Positions 41,918 to 50,647 of a stretch of 64,000 nt of DNA are shown here, one piece after another. Position numbers and translations under genes: made by a program. The notes under the pieces were generated by a model. That model had not been told where the DNA came from. It did not search any database and saw only the letters and a program-made list of their open reading frames with translations. The first letter of the stretch is position 1, and each line of letters starts with the position of its first letter. Source of the DNA: an uncultured Treponema sp. (GTDB lineage: Bacteria; Spirochaetota; Spirochaetia; Treponematales; Treponemataceae); assembly GCA_947166355.1 (NCBI GenBank), contig CAMVDX010000009.1, positions 1 to 64,000 of the forward strand, given 5' to 3'.

Positions 41918-43321
41918 TTATTGTATCTGAACGGTTCCGTTTGTTTTAAGAGAAAGCTCAAGGTTAACTTTTACAGCTTTTTCGCGAGGAATAGAAAATT
42001 TACTGTCTTTTCTTAACCATATCTGAATATTTGGTGAAACCGTTGAAATCTCTTTTATCTTCTGAATGGTTGCAGCATCCATAATGATTTCACTTTTTTC
42101 ATCAGAATCTTCTTTTACCAGAGAAAGCGACTGATATACAAAATGGCCTTTTCCTGCCATATCAATTCCGATATTGATTCCATTTGAATGAACTGGAAGC
42201 TTATAAGCAGCATACCTTACAGTAAGAGATTCAATTATATCAAGATATTTTGAAAACTCATTTGTTCCCGAAGTGTCAACATTCGAGGTATCTACAGAAG
42301 TGTCATTTCCTGTGATTTCTGACATTTTATTCAAATCCATTTTCAAATCATCTACAATATCAAAGCTAAGCGGCAAATCGATTAATGCGTAGAGAGAAAT
42401 CTTAATACCATTCTGAGCATCTGCCTTGGAAATTGCGCCCGAAATACCCGAAACATTATATTCCATACAAAGCTGGTCAGTAGACTGAATTTCAGCATTA
42501 GTACTAAGCTGTGAATTTATTAAATTTGCAATAGATAACTTGACCGTACTTGGACTTTTACTTAAGTCAGCAGTGATTACATTATTATCCAGTTCATAGT
42601 CAGGGCGAGGAGAGTTTCCTATATAACTATAAGATTTTGAAGATGTAGAAGCTGGAATTGTCGGATCACTATAGCAGTCAAGAATTGTTTCTCCAATTAT
42701 CTGATTTGCTTTTTCACCACTTGAATAGCGTCGTGCAACTATTGGATTTGATTTATCACCATAGAACAAATTAAGTCTTGCTTTTGACTGAAGTCCTGAA
42801 GCCGCCTCACAGTAAACATACATATTAATTTCATTAAACTTAATCTTTCCAAGCATATCTCCACCGAGAGCTCTTGAAAGTTCACTTATAATAGAAGACG
42901 GATTAAAATCAAGACCGATTTTTTCATGAAGCTGAAGCGTTGATAACCCAGGAATATCACTAAGGGAAAGATTTGCCCCATCAGGAACAAGGGCTAAAGC
43001 TGTCTGAATAGCAGGTCCCAGATTAGGATGCTCAGAAAGATTTATATCTATAATCTTTGCTTCTACCAAAAAATGCTGTACATCTTTTCCAGTTTTTCCC
43101 GGAAAATAATCATAAATTTTGATATTATTGTTATCATTTCCAATATTACCAAGCATTGCATTCTGGTTTAATTCGCTATCCAAATTCTTTTCAAAATTTC
43201 CAAGCGCGAAATTATACTCTGCGTCTGTTTTTACGGAAATTTTTTCAGGCATTTGCCATGAACAACCAACTGTAACAAGCACAATAAAAGCACAGGTTAG
43301 AATACCCGTAAACTTCTTCAT
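41918..43321 (-). CDS. Predicted lipoprotein of unknown function
   Basis: 467 residues. Lipobox VTVGC at residues 16-20, preceded by MKKFTGILTCAFIVL. The mature body has long stretches of beta strands and Asn/Asp-rich loops; no family is recognised. AGGAGGTGTC before the ATG at 43321 is one of the best ribosome binding sites in the window, and the leader is about 115 nt, unlike the leaderless genes here. It is followed by the outer-membrane barrel gene after 11 bp. A surface or periplasmic lipoprotein acting with that barrel is the natural reading. Confidence 0.7.
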   Translation of the reverse strand: MKKFTGILTCAFIVLVTVGCSWQMPEKISVKTDAEYNFALGNFEKNLDSELNQNAMLGNIGNDNNNIKIYDYFPGKTGKDVQHFLVEAKIIDINLSEHPNLGPAIQTALALVPDGANLSLSDIPGLSTLQLHEKIGLDFNPSSIISELSRALGGDMLGKIKFNEINMYVYCEAASGLQSKARLNLFYGDKSNPIVARRYSSGEKANQIIGETILDCYSDPTIPASTSSKSYSYIGNSPRPDYELDNNVITADLSKSPSTVKLSIANLINSQLSTNAEIQSTDQLCMEYNVSGISGAISKADAQNGIKISLYALIDLPLSFDIVDDLKMDLNKMSEITGNDTSVDTSNVDTSGTNEFSKYLDIIESLTVRYAAYKLPVHSNGINIGIDMAGKGHFVYQSLSLVKEDSDEKSEIIMDAATIQKIKEISTVSPNIQIWLRKDSKFSIPREKAVKVNLELSLKTNGTVQIQ

Positions 43322-43442
43322 AAGACACCTCCTAACCGCAAGCGCGGAAAACTCTCTGTCTCTTTTTTTTATAGTATGTATTTATCGGATTTAAATTAAG
43401 GACTTTTAAACATAAAAAGCATCTCTCTCACGAATTGAGTTG

Positions 43443-43448
43443 ATTATA
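43443..43448 (-). promoter_or_regulatory. -10 box upstream of the lipoprotein gene
   Basis: Read leftward AGTGTGTTATAAT, an extended -10 identical over 13 bases to the one at 48563-48575. A clear -35 is not seen. The leader of about 115 nt to the ATG contains A-rich stretches and no riboswitch I recognise. Confidence 0.4.
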
Positions 43449-43494
43449 ACACACTAAACTCGCAAAAGAAATACTTTTTTTTGAATAACTTTGG

Positions 43495-45930
43495 TTATTT
43501 TTGATTATTAAAGAAAGCTGCAAATGGATTGTAGCTCATTCCGTCATCGCTGCCAGAATTACGGTCGTAAGACTGATTACGGCGAGAATCACGATTGTCG
43601 TCGCGGCGGAAATTGTCGCGGCTCTGAGAGCCGGCATTTCCAGCACCTTTCTTTACAACAACTACACGGCGACCTGTGCCACTTCCACTGCCAGCAGCAC
43701 CATCACGAGGGCTGTCGCGGCGGGCTGTGCTCTTCTGACCAGTGCCTGCACGGCTGGCTGCATCACTCTTAAGGGAAAGGGCAATACGGCGGCGGTCGCG
43801 GTCAAGCTCGATAATAGTAAACTCGTGAACATCACCTACTTTTACAACATCCATTGGGTTTTCTACGAAGCTGTCTGAAAGCTCACTAAGGTGAACAAGA
43901 CCAGTTTCGTGGAGACCGATATCAACAAAGGCACCAAAATCAACTACGTTTTTGATTTTTCCGGTTACCTTCATGCCTTCCTTGAGGTCTTCGAACTGCA
44001 AAACGCCCTTCTGCATGATTGGAGCAGGATAGCCGTCGCGTGGGTCGCGGTTTGGCTTCTGAAGCTCGTCTACAATGTCGCGGACGGTTGTTTCGCCGAT
44101 ATTATATTTTTCTGCAAGCTTTTTGATTAAGTCTGCAGGAACCTTCTCTTTTTTCTGAATATATGGAAGAACCTCGCGGGCTGCGTCGTAGTTTTCCGGG
44201 TGAACCCAGGTATTGTCGAGCGGGTCTGAGCTTTCTGCAATCTTAAGGAAGCCGGCGCACTGCTCAAAGGCTTTTGGACCAAGGCCAGGAACGTTTTTAA
44301 GGTCTTCGCGGCTCTTGATTTTGCCATTCTGGTCGCGGTAGGCAACAATTTTCTTTGCAGTTGTGGCGTTGATGCCCGAAACGTACTTGAGGAGCGAGTA
44401 TGAAGCCGTATTAAGGTTTACACCAACGTTATTTACAACCGAGCCTACAACTTCATCAAGCTGTTCTGCAAGCTTTTTCTGATTTACATCGTGCTGATAA
44501 AGACCTACACCAATTGCCTTAGGGTCAATCTTAACGAGTTCTGAAAGAGGGTCCTGAAGGCGGCGGCCCATAGAGATGGCACCTCGGATTGTAAGGTCGA
44601 GGTCAGGGAATTCTTCGCGGGCAATATCACTTGCCGAGTAAACTGAAGCACCTGATTCATCAACTACTGTGTAAACTACATCATTATAGTTATCGCTGAT
44701 TACCTTGCTTACGATAGCCTGAACTTCCTGTGAGCCGGTACCGTTACCAACGGCAACAACCTGAATATCATACTTATCGATAGCATCGTTAATCATTTTG
44801 TAAGAGCCGTCCGGGTCTGTAACCTGGAAGAATTTAAAGTAACCAAGGTACTTACCTGTTTCGTCGAGGGCAGCACACTTTGTACCTGTACGAATACCAG
44901 GGTCTACACCAAGAACACGGCTTCCCTTAATTGGCTGTGTCATCAAAAGGTTTTTGAGGTTTTCGCTGAAGATTCCGATTCCGTGAACATCAGCTTCGTC
45001 TGCTTCGTCGCTGCGGATTTCGCGGACAACAGCAGGAGACAAAAGACGAACAACGCCGTCTTCAATTGCGTCTTTATGATAGTTATTGTGAATGTCTGCA
45101 CGGCGCTGAAGGTCTGCAATAGCTGCATCTACATCAACATCAATAGTAACTTCAAGGGCACCTTCGCGCTCGCCGCGGTTAATGGCGAGAATGCGGTGAG
45201 GCTTAACCTCGTTCAATGGCTCGCTGTAATCCCAGTACATTTTGTAGGTAGAAGTATTTTCTGCAACAGCGGCATCCTGTCCCTCAGGAACGATACCCTT
45301 TGTTTTGATGGTACCGGTTCTCATATAAAGGTCGTGAACAGCTTCGCGGTTAGAAGTTTCCTGGCTGACGCGCTCTGCGATAATATCTTTTGCACCGGCA
45401 AGGGCGTCTGCGGCCGACTCCACGTTGAGCGCACTGTCTTCATTATCAGTTTTAATAAACTTTTCAGCTTCTTTTTCAACCGCGCCATCATCATGGTCTG
45501 CCAGTATAAAATCAGCCAGAGGCTCAAGGCCCTTTTCTGCGGCAATCATACCGCGGGTCTTCTTCTTTTTCTTGAAGGGAGCCCAAAGGTCTTCGAGGGC
45601 AGTCATTGTTGTTGCCGACATTACGGCATTGTAAAGAGTTTCTGTAAGCTTTCCCTGAGCAAAAATGCCTTTTACAATTTCAAGGCGGCGGTCTTCAAGG
45701 TTATGATATGATTTATAGAGGTGGTCACAGTCGCGAACCTGAACCTCATCAAGATTGTCATGCTTTTCCTTGCGGTAACGGCTGATAAAAGGGATTGTAC
45801 ATCCTTCTTCAACCAGGCTGATAACAGCACTCACCTGCTGCACGCGGATATTCAATTCTTCCGCGATTTTTTTCATAATTTCCACTTCATTAACTGAAAG
45901 TGCGTCGATAGTTTCTTGTGTAAATTCCAT
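43495..45930 (-). CDS. tex: Tex family RNA-binding transcription accessory protein
   Basis: 811 residues from the ATG at 45930. All Tex parts are visible: N-terminal helical Tex region (about 10-180), YqgF/RNase H-like domain (VLGVDPGIRTGTKCAALDETG, about 315-335), HhH helices (about 480-560: SGINATTAKKIVAYRDQNGKIKSREDLKNVPGLGPKAFEQ) and an S1 RNA-binding domain (about 640-715). A Gly/Arg/Asp-rich tail (about 720-811, repeated RDSRRNQS-like) extends it. It interacts with nucleic acids and RNA polymerase. The longer frame upstream is rejected; a TTGCCC-17-TACAAT promoter ends 10 nt before the ATG. Confidence 0.95.
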   Translation of the reverse strand: MEFTQETIDALSVNEVEIMKKIAEELNIRVQQVSAVISLVEEGCTIPFISRYRKEKHDNLDEVQVRDCDHLYKSYHNLEDRRLEIVKGIFAQGKLTETLYNAVMSATTMTALEDLWAPFKKKKKTRGMIAAEKGLEPLADFILADHDDGAVEKEAEKFIKTDNEDSALNVESAADALAGAKDIIAERVSQETSNREAVHDLYMRTGTIKTKGIVPEGQDAAVAENTSTYKMYWDYSEPLNEVKPHRILAINRGEREGALEVTIDVDVDAAIADLQRRADIHNNYHKDAIEDGVVRLLSPAVVREIRSDEADEADVHGIGIFSENLKNLLMTQPIKGSRVLGVDPGIRTGTKCAALDETGKYLGYFKFFQVTDPDGSYKMINDAIDKYDIQVVAVGNGTGSQEVQAIVSKVISDNYNDVVYTVVDESGASVYSASDIAREEFPDLDLTIRGAISMGRRLQDPLSELVKIDPKAIGVGLYQHDVNQKKLAEQLDEVVGSVVNNVGVNLNTASYSLLKYVSGINATTAKKIVAYRDQNGKIKSREDLKNVPGLGPKAFEQCAGFLKIAESSDPLDNTWVHPENYDAAREVLPYIQKKEKVPADLIKKLAEKYNIGETTVRDIVDELQKPNRDPRDGYPAPIMQKGVLQFEDLKEGMKVTGKIKNVVDFGAFVDIGLHETGLVHLSELSDSFVENPMDVVKVGDVHEFTIIELDRDRRRIALSLKSDAASRAGTGQKSTARRDSPRDGAAGSGSGTGRRVVVVKKGAGNAGSQSRDNFRRDDNRDSRRNQSYDRNSGSDDGMSYNPFAAFFNNQK

Positions 45931-45940
45931 AGTGGGAGTA

Positions 45941-45969
45941 ATTGTAGTGAAAATGGGAACGGCGGGCAA
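45941..45969 (-). promoter_or_regulatory. tex promoter with -10 box 10 nt before the ATG
   Basis: Read leftward: TTGCCC, 17 bp, TACAAT, then 10 nt and the ATG. No ribosome binding site is present. Confidence 0.55.
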
Positions 45970-45975
45970 GTATTA

Positions 45976-46250
45976 GAAAATGGATTGCTTCGCTAAGCTC
46001 GCAATGACGTCAACAGATTGCTTCGCTACGCTCGCAATGACGTAGCTTTGTCGCAATGACGAACAGAGACACACAATAACAAGACTTCGTCATTGCGAGG
46101 AGCGAATGCGACGTGGCAATCTATATGGATTGCTTCGCTACGCTCGCAATGACGTCAACAGGTTGCTTCGCTACGCTCGCAATGACGTAGTTTTGTTGCA
46201 ATGACGCTGCTTTGTCAGAATGTCGTTGCTTTGTCGCAATGCCGGAGGTT
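45976..46250. repeat. Family B array, tandem and degenerate
   Basis: About six arms GATTGCTTCGCTACGCTCGCAATGACGTC..., a complete palindrome at 46087-46155 (GTCATTGCGAGGAGCGAATGCGACGTGGCAATC), and worn ends such as TTTGTCGCAATGACG. The 300 bp gap between tex and the PilZ-like gene is entirely repeat. Confidence 0.88.
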
Positions 46251-46270
46251 TGGATTTTGTAATGACTTAA

Positions 46271-47170
46271 TTACAGAAGGTCGTCGTCTATGCCCTTTAA
46301 ATCATCTACCATCTCTTGTTCATTTGCCTTTTCATACATCTGGTCAAGAACAGCATTACAGTTGACAGAAAGGAGCTTGTAAAGAGACGGAATCAAAAGT
46401 CCACGGATTCTGTCATCAAGTCCATTTTGACCTGCAGAATTAACAAATGCAAAAACGTAGAGCATATCACCGTTTACAGGGCGTTCCATTACAAGAACAG
46501 CATCCGAACGGAATAAGAAGCCACGGATATTAAAATGAACATCAGCAATTTTTTCGTAAAGCTTAATCTCCAATCCTACGCCAGACACAAGAATTGTAAA
46601 ATGCGAAAGACTGATATCCTGCAGCGTACCGGTTACAGAATCTTTATAAGGTCCGTAAGTATAAGTATAAGTACAGGCAGAAGTACAGAGCGCACGAATC
46701 GTTTTACGACGTCCCTGAGCCTGATTTGCGTACAAAATCTTACCGATTAACTCAAAATTCTGCACTTTTTGATATTCAAGCTGAATACAACCACAGCGCA
46801 CACCCATCTCATAAAGATATCGGCGTTCGAGTCTGTTTTTTTCCTCTTTTGTCTGACGCTTTGTGTATAAAATACCTACAGAACCGGCATTATTATTTTC
46901 ATGAATATAATCATAAATAAAATCATCCCATGAAAAATCCGGAAGATTAAGATTATAATCAATGTTAAAAAAGATAATCAAATCCTTAAAAAGAGAAGTT
47001 ATAACCTTTACCTTTTTTCCGATATTTACACGTTTATCAAAAGGTACATAATAGCATTCATACCCCAGAGCAAAGTAATCTTCAAGATAAGATTCCGGCA
47101 TAAGAGATGTATCCGGTAAAATAAAAAAGGTTTTTCGCCCTGTTACAATATCATTTACAGAAATACCCAA
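46271..47170 (-). CDS. PilZ-like domain protein, possible c-di-GMP receptor
   Basis: 299 residues, TTG start at 47170 with AGAGGA 7 nt upstream. The middle contains RRKTIRALC (R-x(3)-R-like) and, after a beta strand, GTLQDISLSHFTI, which is the D-x-S part of PilZ; the usual Gly two residues after the Ser is His here, so ligand binding is uncertain. Residues about 1-100 form a separate region (FFILPDTSLMPESYLEDYFALGYE) that may be a receiver-like or YcgR-type N-domain; not identified. An acidic tail DDLKGIDDDLL ends it. A cyclic-di-GMP link fits the GGDEF protein at 13175. Confidence 0.6.
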   Translation of the reverse strand: MGISVNDIVTGRKTFFILPDTSLMPESYLEDYFALGYECYYVPFDKRVNIGKKVKVITSLFKDLIIFFNIDYNLNLPDFSWDDFIYDYIHENNNAGSVGILYTKRQTKEEKNRLERRYLYEMGVRCGCIQLEYQKVQNFELIGKILYANQAQGRRKTIRALCTSACTYTYTYGPYKDSVTGTLQDISLSHFTILVSGVGLEIKLYEKIADVHFNIRGFLFRSDAVLVMERPVNGDMLYVFAFVNSAGQNGLDDRIRGLLIPSLYKLLSVNCNAVLDQMYEKANEQEMVDDLKGIDDDLL

Positions 47171-47294
47171 GTTGTTATCCTCTATGAACCTTTATTATAT
47201 AGCATATTCTGAAAAATACAACTTAATTTATTATAAGTCGGCAAGCACAGCTTGCCTCTGAGCCATTCTTTTTAACGGTTCTTCGATTATAGGC

Positions 47295-48524
47295 TTAAAT
47301 AAAATGAGTAATTGAGTGATGCTCTACCATCTTTGTCTTTACAGCAACAATATAACTTCCAACCATTCCTGTAAGCGTATCAAAAATAGCCGCAAAAGAG
47401 CAGATTACGAGAGAAGCAGGTTTTAGAAGAAGGAAACTTGTTTCAAAGCCTTTTGCATAATGAGCGCAGAGAATTGTAAGAAGAATAAATGCACCACCAG
47501 AAGGAATTCCTCCAAGAAGGAACGAAAGTCCAAATGAAAGTCCGAAAATCCATAAAATATCAGTCATAGGAATGCTAAGGCTGGAATAAGAACGCCAGAT
47601 TAAAATGAACGAGATAGTTGAAACAAGAGCTGTTCCTCCGCGCGCAAAAATAGAAAAAATTGGATAAGAAAAACCACGGCAACGGCGACGGATTCCAAGA
47701 CTTTCCCGCAGATGGCGGTTTGCAATTGGAATTACGAGGTTTGAATCTCCGCTAAAGAAGGAAAGAATAAGCGGAGCTACACTTGCGTAAAGCACTTTAT
47801 ATGGATGCGGATCATGACATACAAAATGGATAATAAGAGGATAAATAATTCCTGCAACAATCACAAAGTCTACCGTAAACATAATTATCATAGGAGTAAA
47901 AATCCCAGGTTCAATTACAGAACGGAAATTTATAGTCCAGTAGCATACGATTGCGATTGCAAGTACTGCCATAATCTCTGTAAAGAAGTTTGCTACATTA
48001 TAAAAAAGATTTGAAAGGGAATCTGAAAGTGCAAAAACAGGCTTAAAAGCAGTTTCTTCTGAGGCACTTTCCCAGCCAATCAGGAAGGCAAAAACAAGAC
48101 ATACTAACATAAAAGAGCCTTCCCGCAAGGCTTCAAAACCAGAATATGGGAACAAAGAAAGTATAAGTCCTTTTACATCAAGATGATAGACCTCTGTTGC
48201 AACATCAACTGTAATAGGAATACGAGGAAGCTTTACAATCAGAATGGAAAGAAGTCCCACAGCTGTCAAAATCAATGAAGAAACGACTACAATTAAAAAG
48301 GTAAGTCCTATTGTTTTCCACAAAAGTTTGGAAGTTCTAAGCTTATTAATAGAAATAATTGCACTGGTAAAAATCAGCGGAACCACAAGGTAACGACCTA
48401 TGCGAATAAAAAGCTCCATCAAAAAAGAAACCGCATTCATACAAACCGCATTTCCATAAGGCAGAATAAAAGCGGCAAGCACACCCAAAGCAACACCAAT
48501 GATATATTTAATCCAAACTTTCAT
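47295..48524 (-). CDS. Dicarboxylate/amino acid:cation symporter (DAACS family)
   Basis: 409 residues, about eight to ten hydrophobic segments. FFSGDSNLVIPIANRHLRESLG (about 255-276) and the GGIPSGGAFI hairpin (about 345-354), followed by a Phe-rich tail, are close to the SDF superfamily re-entrant loops. The Ser-rich HP1 motif of glutamate transporters is only partly kept (FARGGTALVSTISF about 298-311), so the substrate could be a C4 acid or amino acid; not determined. Imports anionic substrates with Na+ or H+ across the inner membrane. Divergent from 48582; the two genes share a palindromic promoter. Confidence 0.85.
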   Translation of the reverse strand: MKVWIKYIIGVALGVLAAFILPYGNAVCMNAVSFLMELFIRIGRYLVVPLIFTSAIISINKLRTSKLLWKTIGLTFLIVVVSSLILTAVGLLSILIVKLPRIPITVDVATEVYHLDVKGLILSLFPYSGFEALREGSFMLVCLVFAFLIGWESASEETAFKPVFALSDSLSNLFYNVANFFTEIMAVLAIAIVCYWTINFRSVIEPGIFTPMIIMFTVDFVIVAGIIYPLIIHFVCHDPHPYKVLYASVAPLILSFFSGDSNLVIPIANRHLRESLGIRRRCRGFSYPIFSIFARGGTALVSTISFILIWRSYSSLSIPMTDILWIFGLSFGLSFLLGGIPSGGAFILLTILCAHYAKGFETSFLLLKPASLVICSFAAIFDTLTGMVGSYIVAVKTKMVEHHSITHFI

Positions 48525-48532
48525 AGATTGTC

Positions 48533-48575
48533 ATTATAACATACTATGGATTGCAATGCCATAGTGTGTTATAAT
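48533..48575. promoter_or_regulatory. Symmetric divergent promoter palindrome
   Basis: ATTATAACATACTATGG (48533-48549), 9 bp spacer (attgcaatg), CCATAGTGTGTTATAAT (48559-48575). The arms match in 16 of 17 positions, and each ends in a TGTTATAAT -10 box facing outward. ATGs follow 6 nt (rightward) and 8 nt (leftward) later. Both -35 regions are weak, so a bound regulator is likely. Confidence 0.75.
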
Positions 48576-48581
48576 TGAACT

Positions 48582-49307
48582 ATGGCTAACACGTTGTTTA
48601 TTGGTAAAGATTTGCCAGATAGTCTTGAGTTTGCAGAATCTCTCGCAGATTCAGGTCGTAAAGTTTTTGCAGTTTCAAAGTCAGATGCAGAAGCTGCAAA
48701 ATTTGATTCCGAAAAGATTTTTACAACTTCCTGGAATAAATCTTCGGCAGTCTCAGCACATTCGGTACTGATTCGGGCTGAAACTAAACTTGAATCTATA
48801 GATGAAGTTATTTTTTATTTTGATTCCAACTATTTTTGTACAAAATTTGAATCTGACCACACCGAAGAAATTTCAAATGCAGTAGATACAATGATAAATG
48901 CCTTTTTTTACTCTACTACAGAACTTTTACATAGAATTGATCAGATTAAAGAAAAAATCACAGTAGCCTTTGTTGTGCGCCAGTATCCTTCAAAACTGGA
49001 GGTTCTTACCTCTAAAACAGGCGGAATTTTACCCGCAAGTCCTATAGTAAATGCCGCAGAATCAGCATTCTGCTCGCTTGCAGAAGCTTTTTCTACAAAT
49101 GTTGCAGACCGCAATTATCTTTCTGTAATTCTTGCTAAATGCAATTATGACAACGAATTTTATAAAAACGAAGATGGTATTGCCGACTGGCTTGTTTCTG
49201 CTTTTGATACTGTAAAATTACTGAAAAATCCGCAGACAGTAAAACATGCCAGTAACTGGAACAAGGTTGGCGGAAAAGTGCAGACAGGCTTCTCTCTGTT
49301 TAAGTAA
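48582..49307 (+). CDS. Rossmann/SDR-like protein of unknown function
   Basis: 241 residues. Starts ANTLFIGKDLPDSLEFAESLADSGRKVFAVSKSDAEAA, a beta-alpha-beta start resembling short-chain dehydrogenase-type proteins, though the Gly-rich nucleotide loop is replaced by GKDLPDS. The region KITVAFVVRQYPSKLEVLTSKTGGILPASPIVNAAESAFCSLAEAF (about 128-170) resembles the catalytic-to-helix part of SDRs without a standard YxxxK. NAD(P) binding is therefore doubtful. The start is 6 nt after a TATAAT -10 box, so the message is probably leaderless. Regulation is probably shared with the divergent symporter. Confidence 0.5.
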   Translation: MANTLFIGKDLPDSLEFAESLADSGRKVFAVSKSDAEAAKFDSEKIFTTSWNKSSAVSAHSVLIRAETKLESIDEVIFYFDSNYFCTKFESDHTEEISNAVDTMINAFFYSTTELLHRIDQIKEKITVAFVVRQYPSKLEVLTSKTGGILPASPIVNAAESAFCSLAEAFSTNVADRNYLSVILAKCNYDNEFYKNEDGIADWLVSAFDTVKLLKNPQTVKHASNWNKVGGKVQTGFSLFK

Positions 49308-49327
49308 ACAAAAGATTAATAAGCAGT

Positions 49328-49399
49328 GTCATGCTGAACTTGTTTCAGCATCTGCACTAAATCGAAGTCTATAGATTCCGAAACAAGTTCGGAATGACA
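49328..49399. repeat. Family C palindromic repeat
   Basis: GTCATGCTGAACTTGTTTC and GAAACAAGTTCGGAATGAC arms with about 32 variable bases between. Closely matches the copy at 1051-1123, including ATAGATTCC in the core. Confidence 0.88.
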
Positions 49400-49413
49400 C
49401 TCTTGGAGATATT

Positions 49414-50094
49414 ATGAATTTTGAAATCTATATTGATTATGCAATACGAATCGGCGTAAGCTTTATCTGCGGATTTTGCCTTGGAATTGAACGAAAGTCC
49501 CGCCAGCACTCTGTTGGAATAAGAACTCTTGTTTTAATCAGCATTTCTTCATGTCTGCTTTCGATTCTTTCTGTTTATATGGCAGAAGCCTTTAACGTGG
49601 ACGGAGATCCTACCCGCATTGCGGCAGGCGTCGCATCCGGAATCGGCTTTATTGGCGGTGGTGCAATTATGCGCTACGGACTAAATATCCGAGGTCTCAC
49701 AACTGCGGCTATCATTTTTACAGCCTCGGCAGTCGGTCTTGCCTGCGGAGCGGCTCTTTATGTTCCCGCACTTCTCACAATGCTCGCACTTGCTGTAGTT
49801 CTTTTTATTATGAACCGTCTGGAAAAAAAGATTTTCCCGGCAGCAAAATCAAAGCTTTTTACCATCAGCTTTGCAGGAACAGCAATTCCAAAAGAAATTC
49901 TGTCAAAAATAATGCTCAGCTACGGCTTTATCATTCATGATATGAATATTGAATATAATAAGGATAAAAATCAGACAACTCTTGTATTCACAACAAAAAC
50001 ACCAGACAGACTAAACCTTGTTGATTTTATAAATGAGATTGAAAAACTGGATAAGCTTGTGAATTTTAAACTGGATGATAAGGTTGCGGATTGA
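49414..50094 (+). CDS. MgtC/SapB family membrane protein
   Basis: 226 residues. Five hydrophobic helices in the first 140 residues. MgtC core: GFCLGIERKSRQHSVGIRTLVL (about 21-42) and GVASGIGFIGGGAIMRYGLNIRGLTTAAIIF (about 71-101), which is the family's most conserved block. The C-terminal 80 residues form a cytoplasmic ACT-like extension (LFTISFAGTAIPKEIL...). MgtC proteins have been linked to magnesium limitation and membrane-potential control. GGAG lies 5 nt before the ATG. No regulatory Mg sensor is visible upstream. Confidence 0.9.
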   Translation: MNFEIYIDYAIRIGVSFICGFCLGIERKSRQHSVGIRTLVLISISSCLLSILSVYMAEAFNVDGDPTRIAAGVASGIGFIGGGAIMRYGLNIRGLTTAAIIFTASAVGLACGAALYVPALLTMLALAVVLFIMNRLEKKIFPAAKSKLFTISFAGTAIPKEILSKIMLSYGFIIHDMNIEYNKDKNQTTLVFTTKTPDRLNLVDFINEIEKLDKLVNFKLDDKVAD

Positions 50095-50102
50095 TTGTAA
50101 CT

Positions 50103-50215
50103 GGTGGTTTCGATACATTCGCTTCGCGAACACTCAACCACCTGTAATTTCGATACGCCCTACGGGCCACTAACCACCGGTGATTGAGTAGCCCGTAGGG
50201 CGTATCGAAATCACC
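50103..50215. repeat. Family A palindromic repeat, three-part copy
   Basis: GGTGGTTTCGATACATTCGC...ACTCAACCACC, then a second piece TTTCGATACGCCCTACGGGCC..., then GGTGATTGAGTAGCCCGTAGGGCGTATCGAAATCACC. Inner stems GCCC/GGGC. Confidence 0.88.
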
Positions 50216-50222
50216 ATTCGGA

Positions 50223-50537
50223 TTATTTTCTGGTTACAACAACTGAATTATCTGCATTACTGAAAGGAGCCGGAATGTATTTATCTGCCTTCCAGTCGTT
50301 TTCCCAGCGGCAACCATCTAAAAGATAGCGGAACTGAAATTCTTTATCTACAGGAAGGTCAAGTGAAACTGAAAAACTGCCATCATTTCCGAGGGTAAGG
50401 GGGGTATCGGTACTGCTCCAGCTGTTAAAATCACCGGCAAGATTAATTGTCTTTGCCCCCTGAGCAGCTTCTTTAGAAACAATAAAAGTAACGGTGCAAG
50501 TCTTATTATCTTTTGAAAAAGACTTTTTCAATGACAT
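50223..50537 (-). CDS. CBM48 / glycogen-binding early-set domain protein
   Basis: 104 residues from ATG 50537 (CAGGAG 8 nt upstream). The whole protein is an isoamylase N-terminal-type early set domain: VTFIVSKEAAQGAKTINLAGDFNSWSSTDTPLTLGNDGSFSVSLDLP and FQFRYLLDGCRWENDWKADKYIPAPFSNADNSVVV. The NLAGDFNSW block is the starch/glycogen contact region, and the aromatics needed for binding are kept. Such short stand-alone proteins occur in several Spirochaetes and bacteria; their role is probably glycogen or alpha-glucan binding. Divergent from metK. Confidence 0.88.
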   Translation of the reverse strand: MSLKKSFSKDNKTCTVTFIVSKEAAQGAKTINLAGDFNSWSSTDTPLTLGNDGSFSVSLDLPVDKEFQFRYLLDGCRWENDWKADKYIPAPFSNADNSVVVTRK

Positions 50538-50586
50538 TAATAAACTCCTGTTTTTTATTCTTTTTCCCCTAACCTTTAAGAATAAA

Positions 50587-50618
50587 ATATTGCATTTTTC
50601 TTTTTTATGCAATATAGT
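50587..50618 (+). promoter_or_regulatory. metK promoter overlapping an inverted repeat
   Basis: TTGCAT, 17 bp, TATAGT. Arms ATATTGCAT (50587-50595) and ATGCAATAT (50607-50615) form an exact 9 bp inverted repeat overlapping both boxes, a possible operator. Confidence 0.6.
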
Positions 50619-50647
50619 AAATAAACAAATTACTATTACATCTATTA

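Noticed and set aside
44983..45711. Long rightward frame opposite tex
   Set aside because: Antisense shadow of the conserved tex gene.
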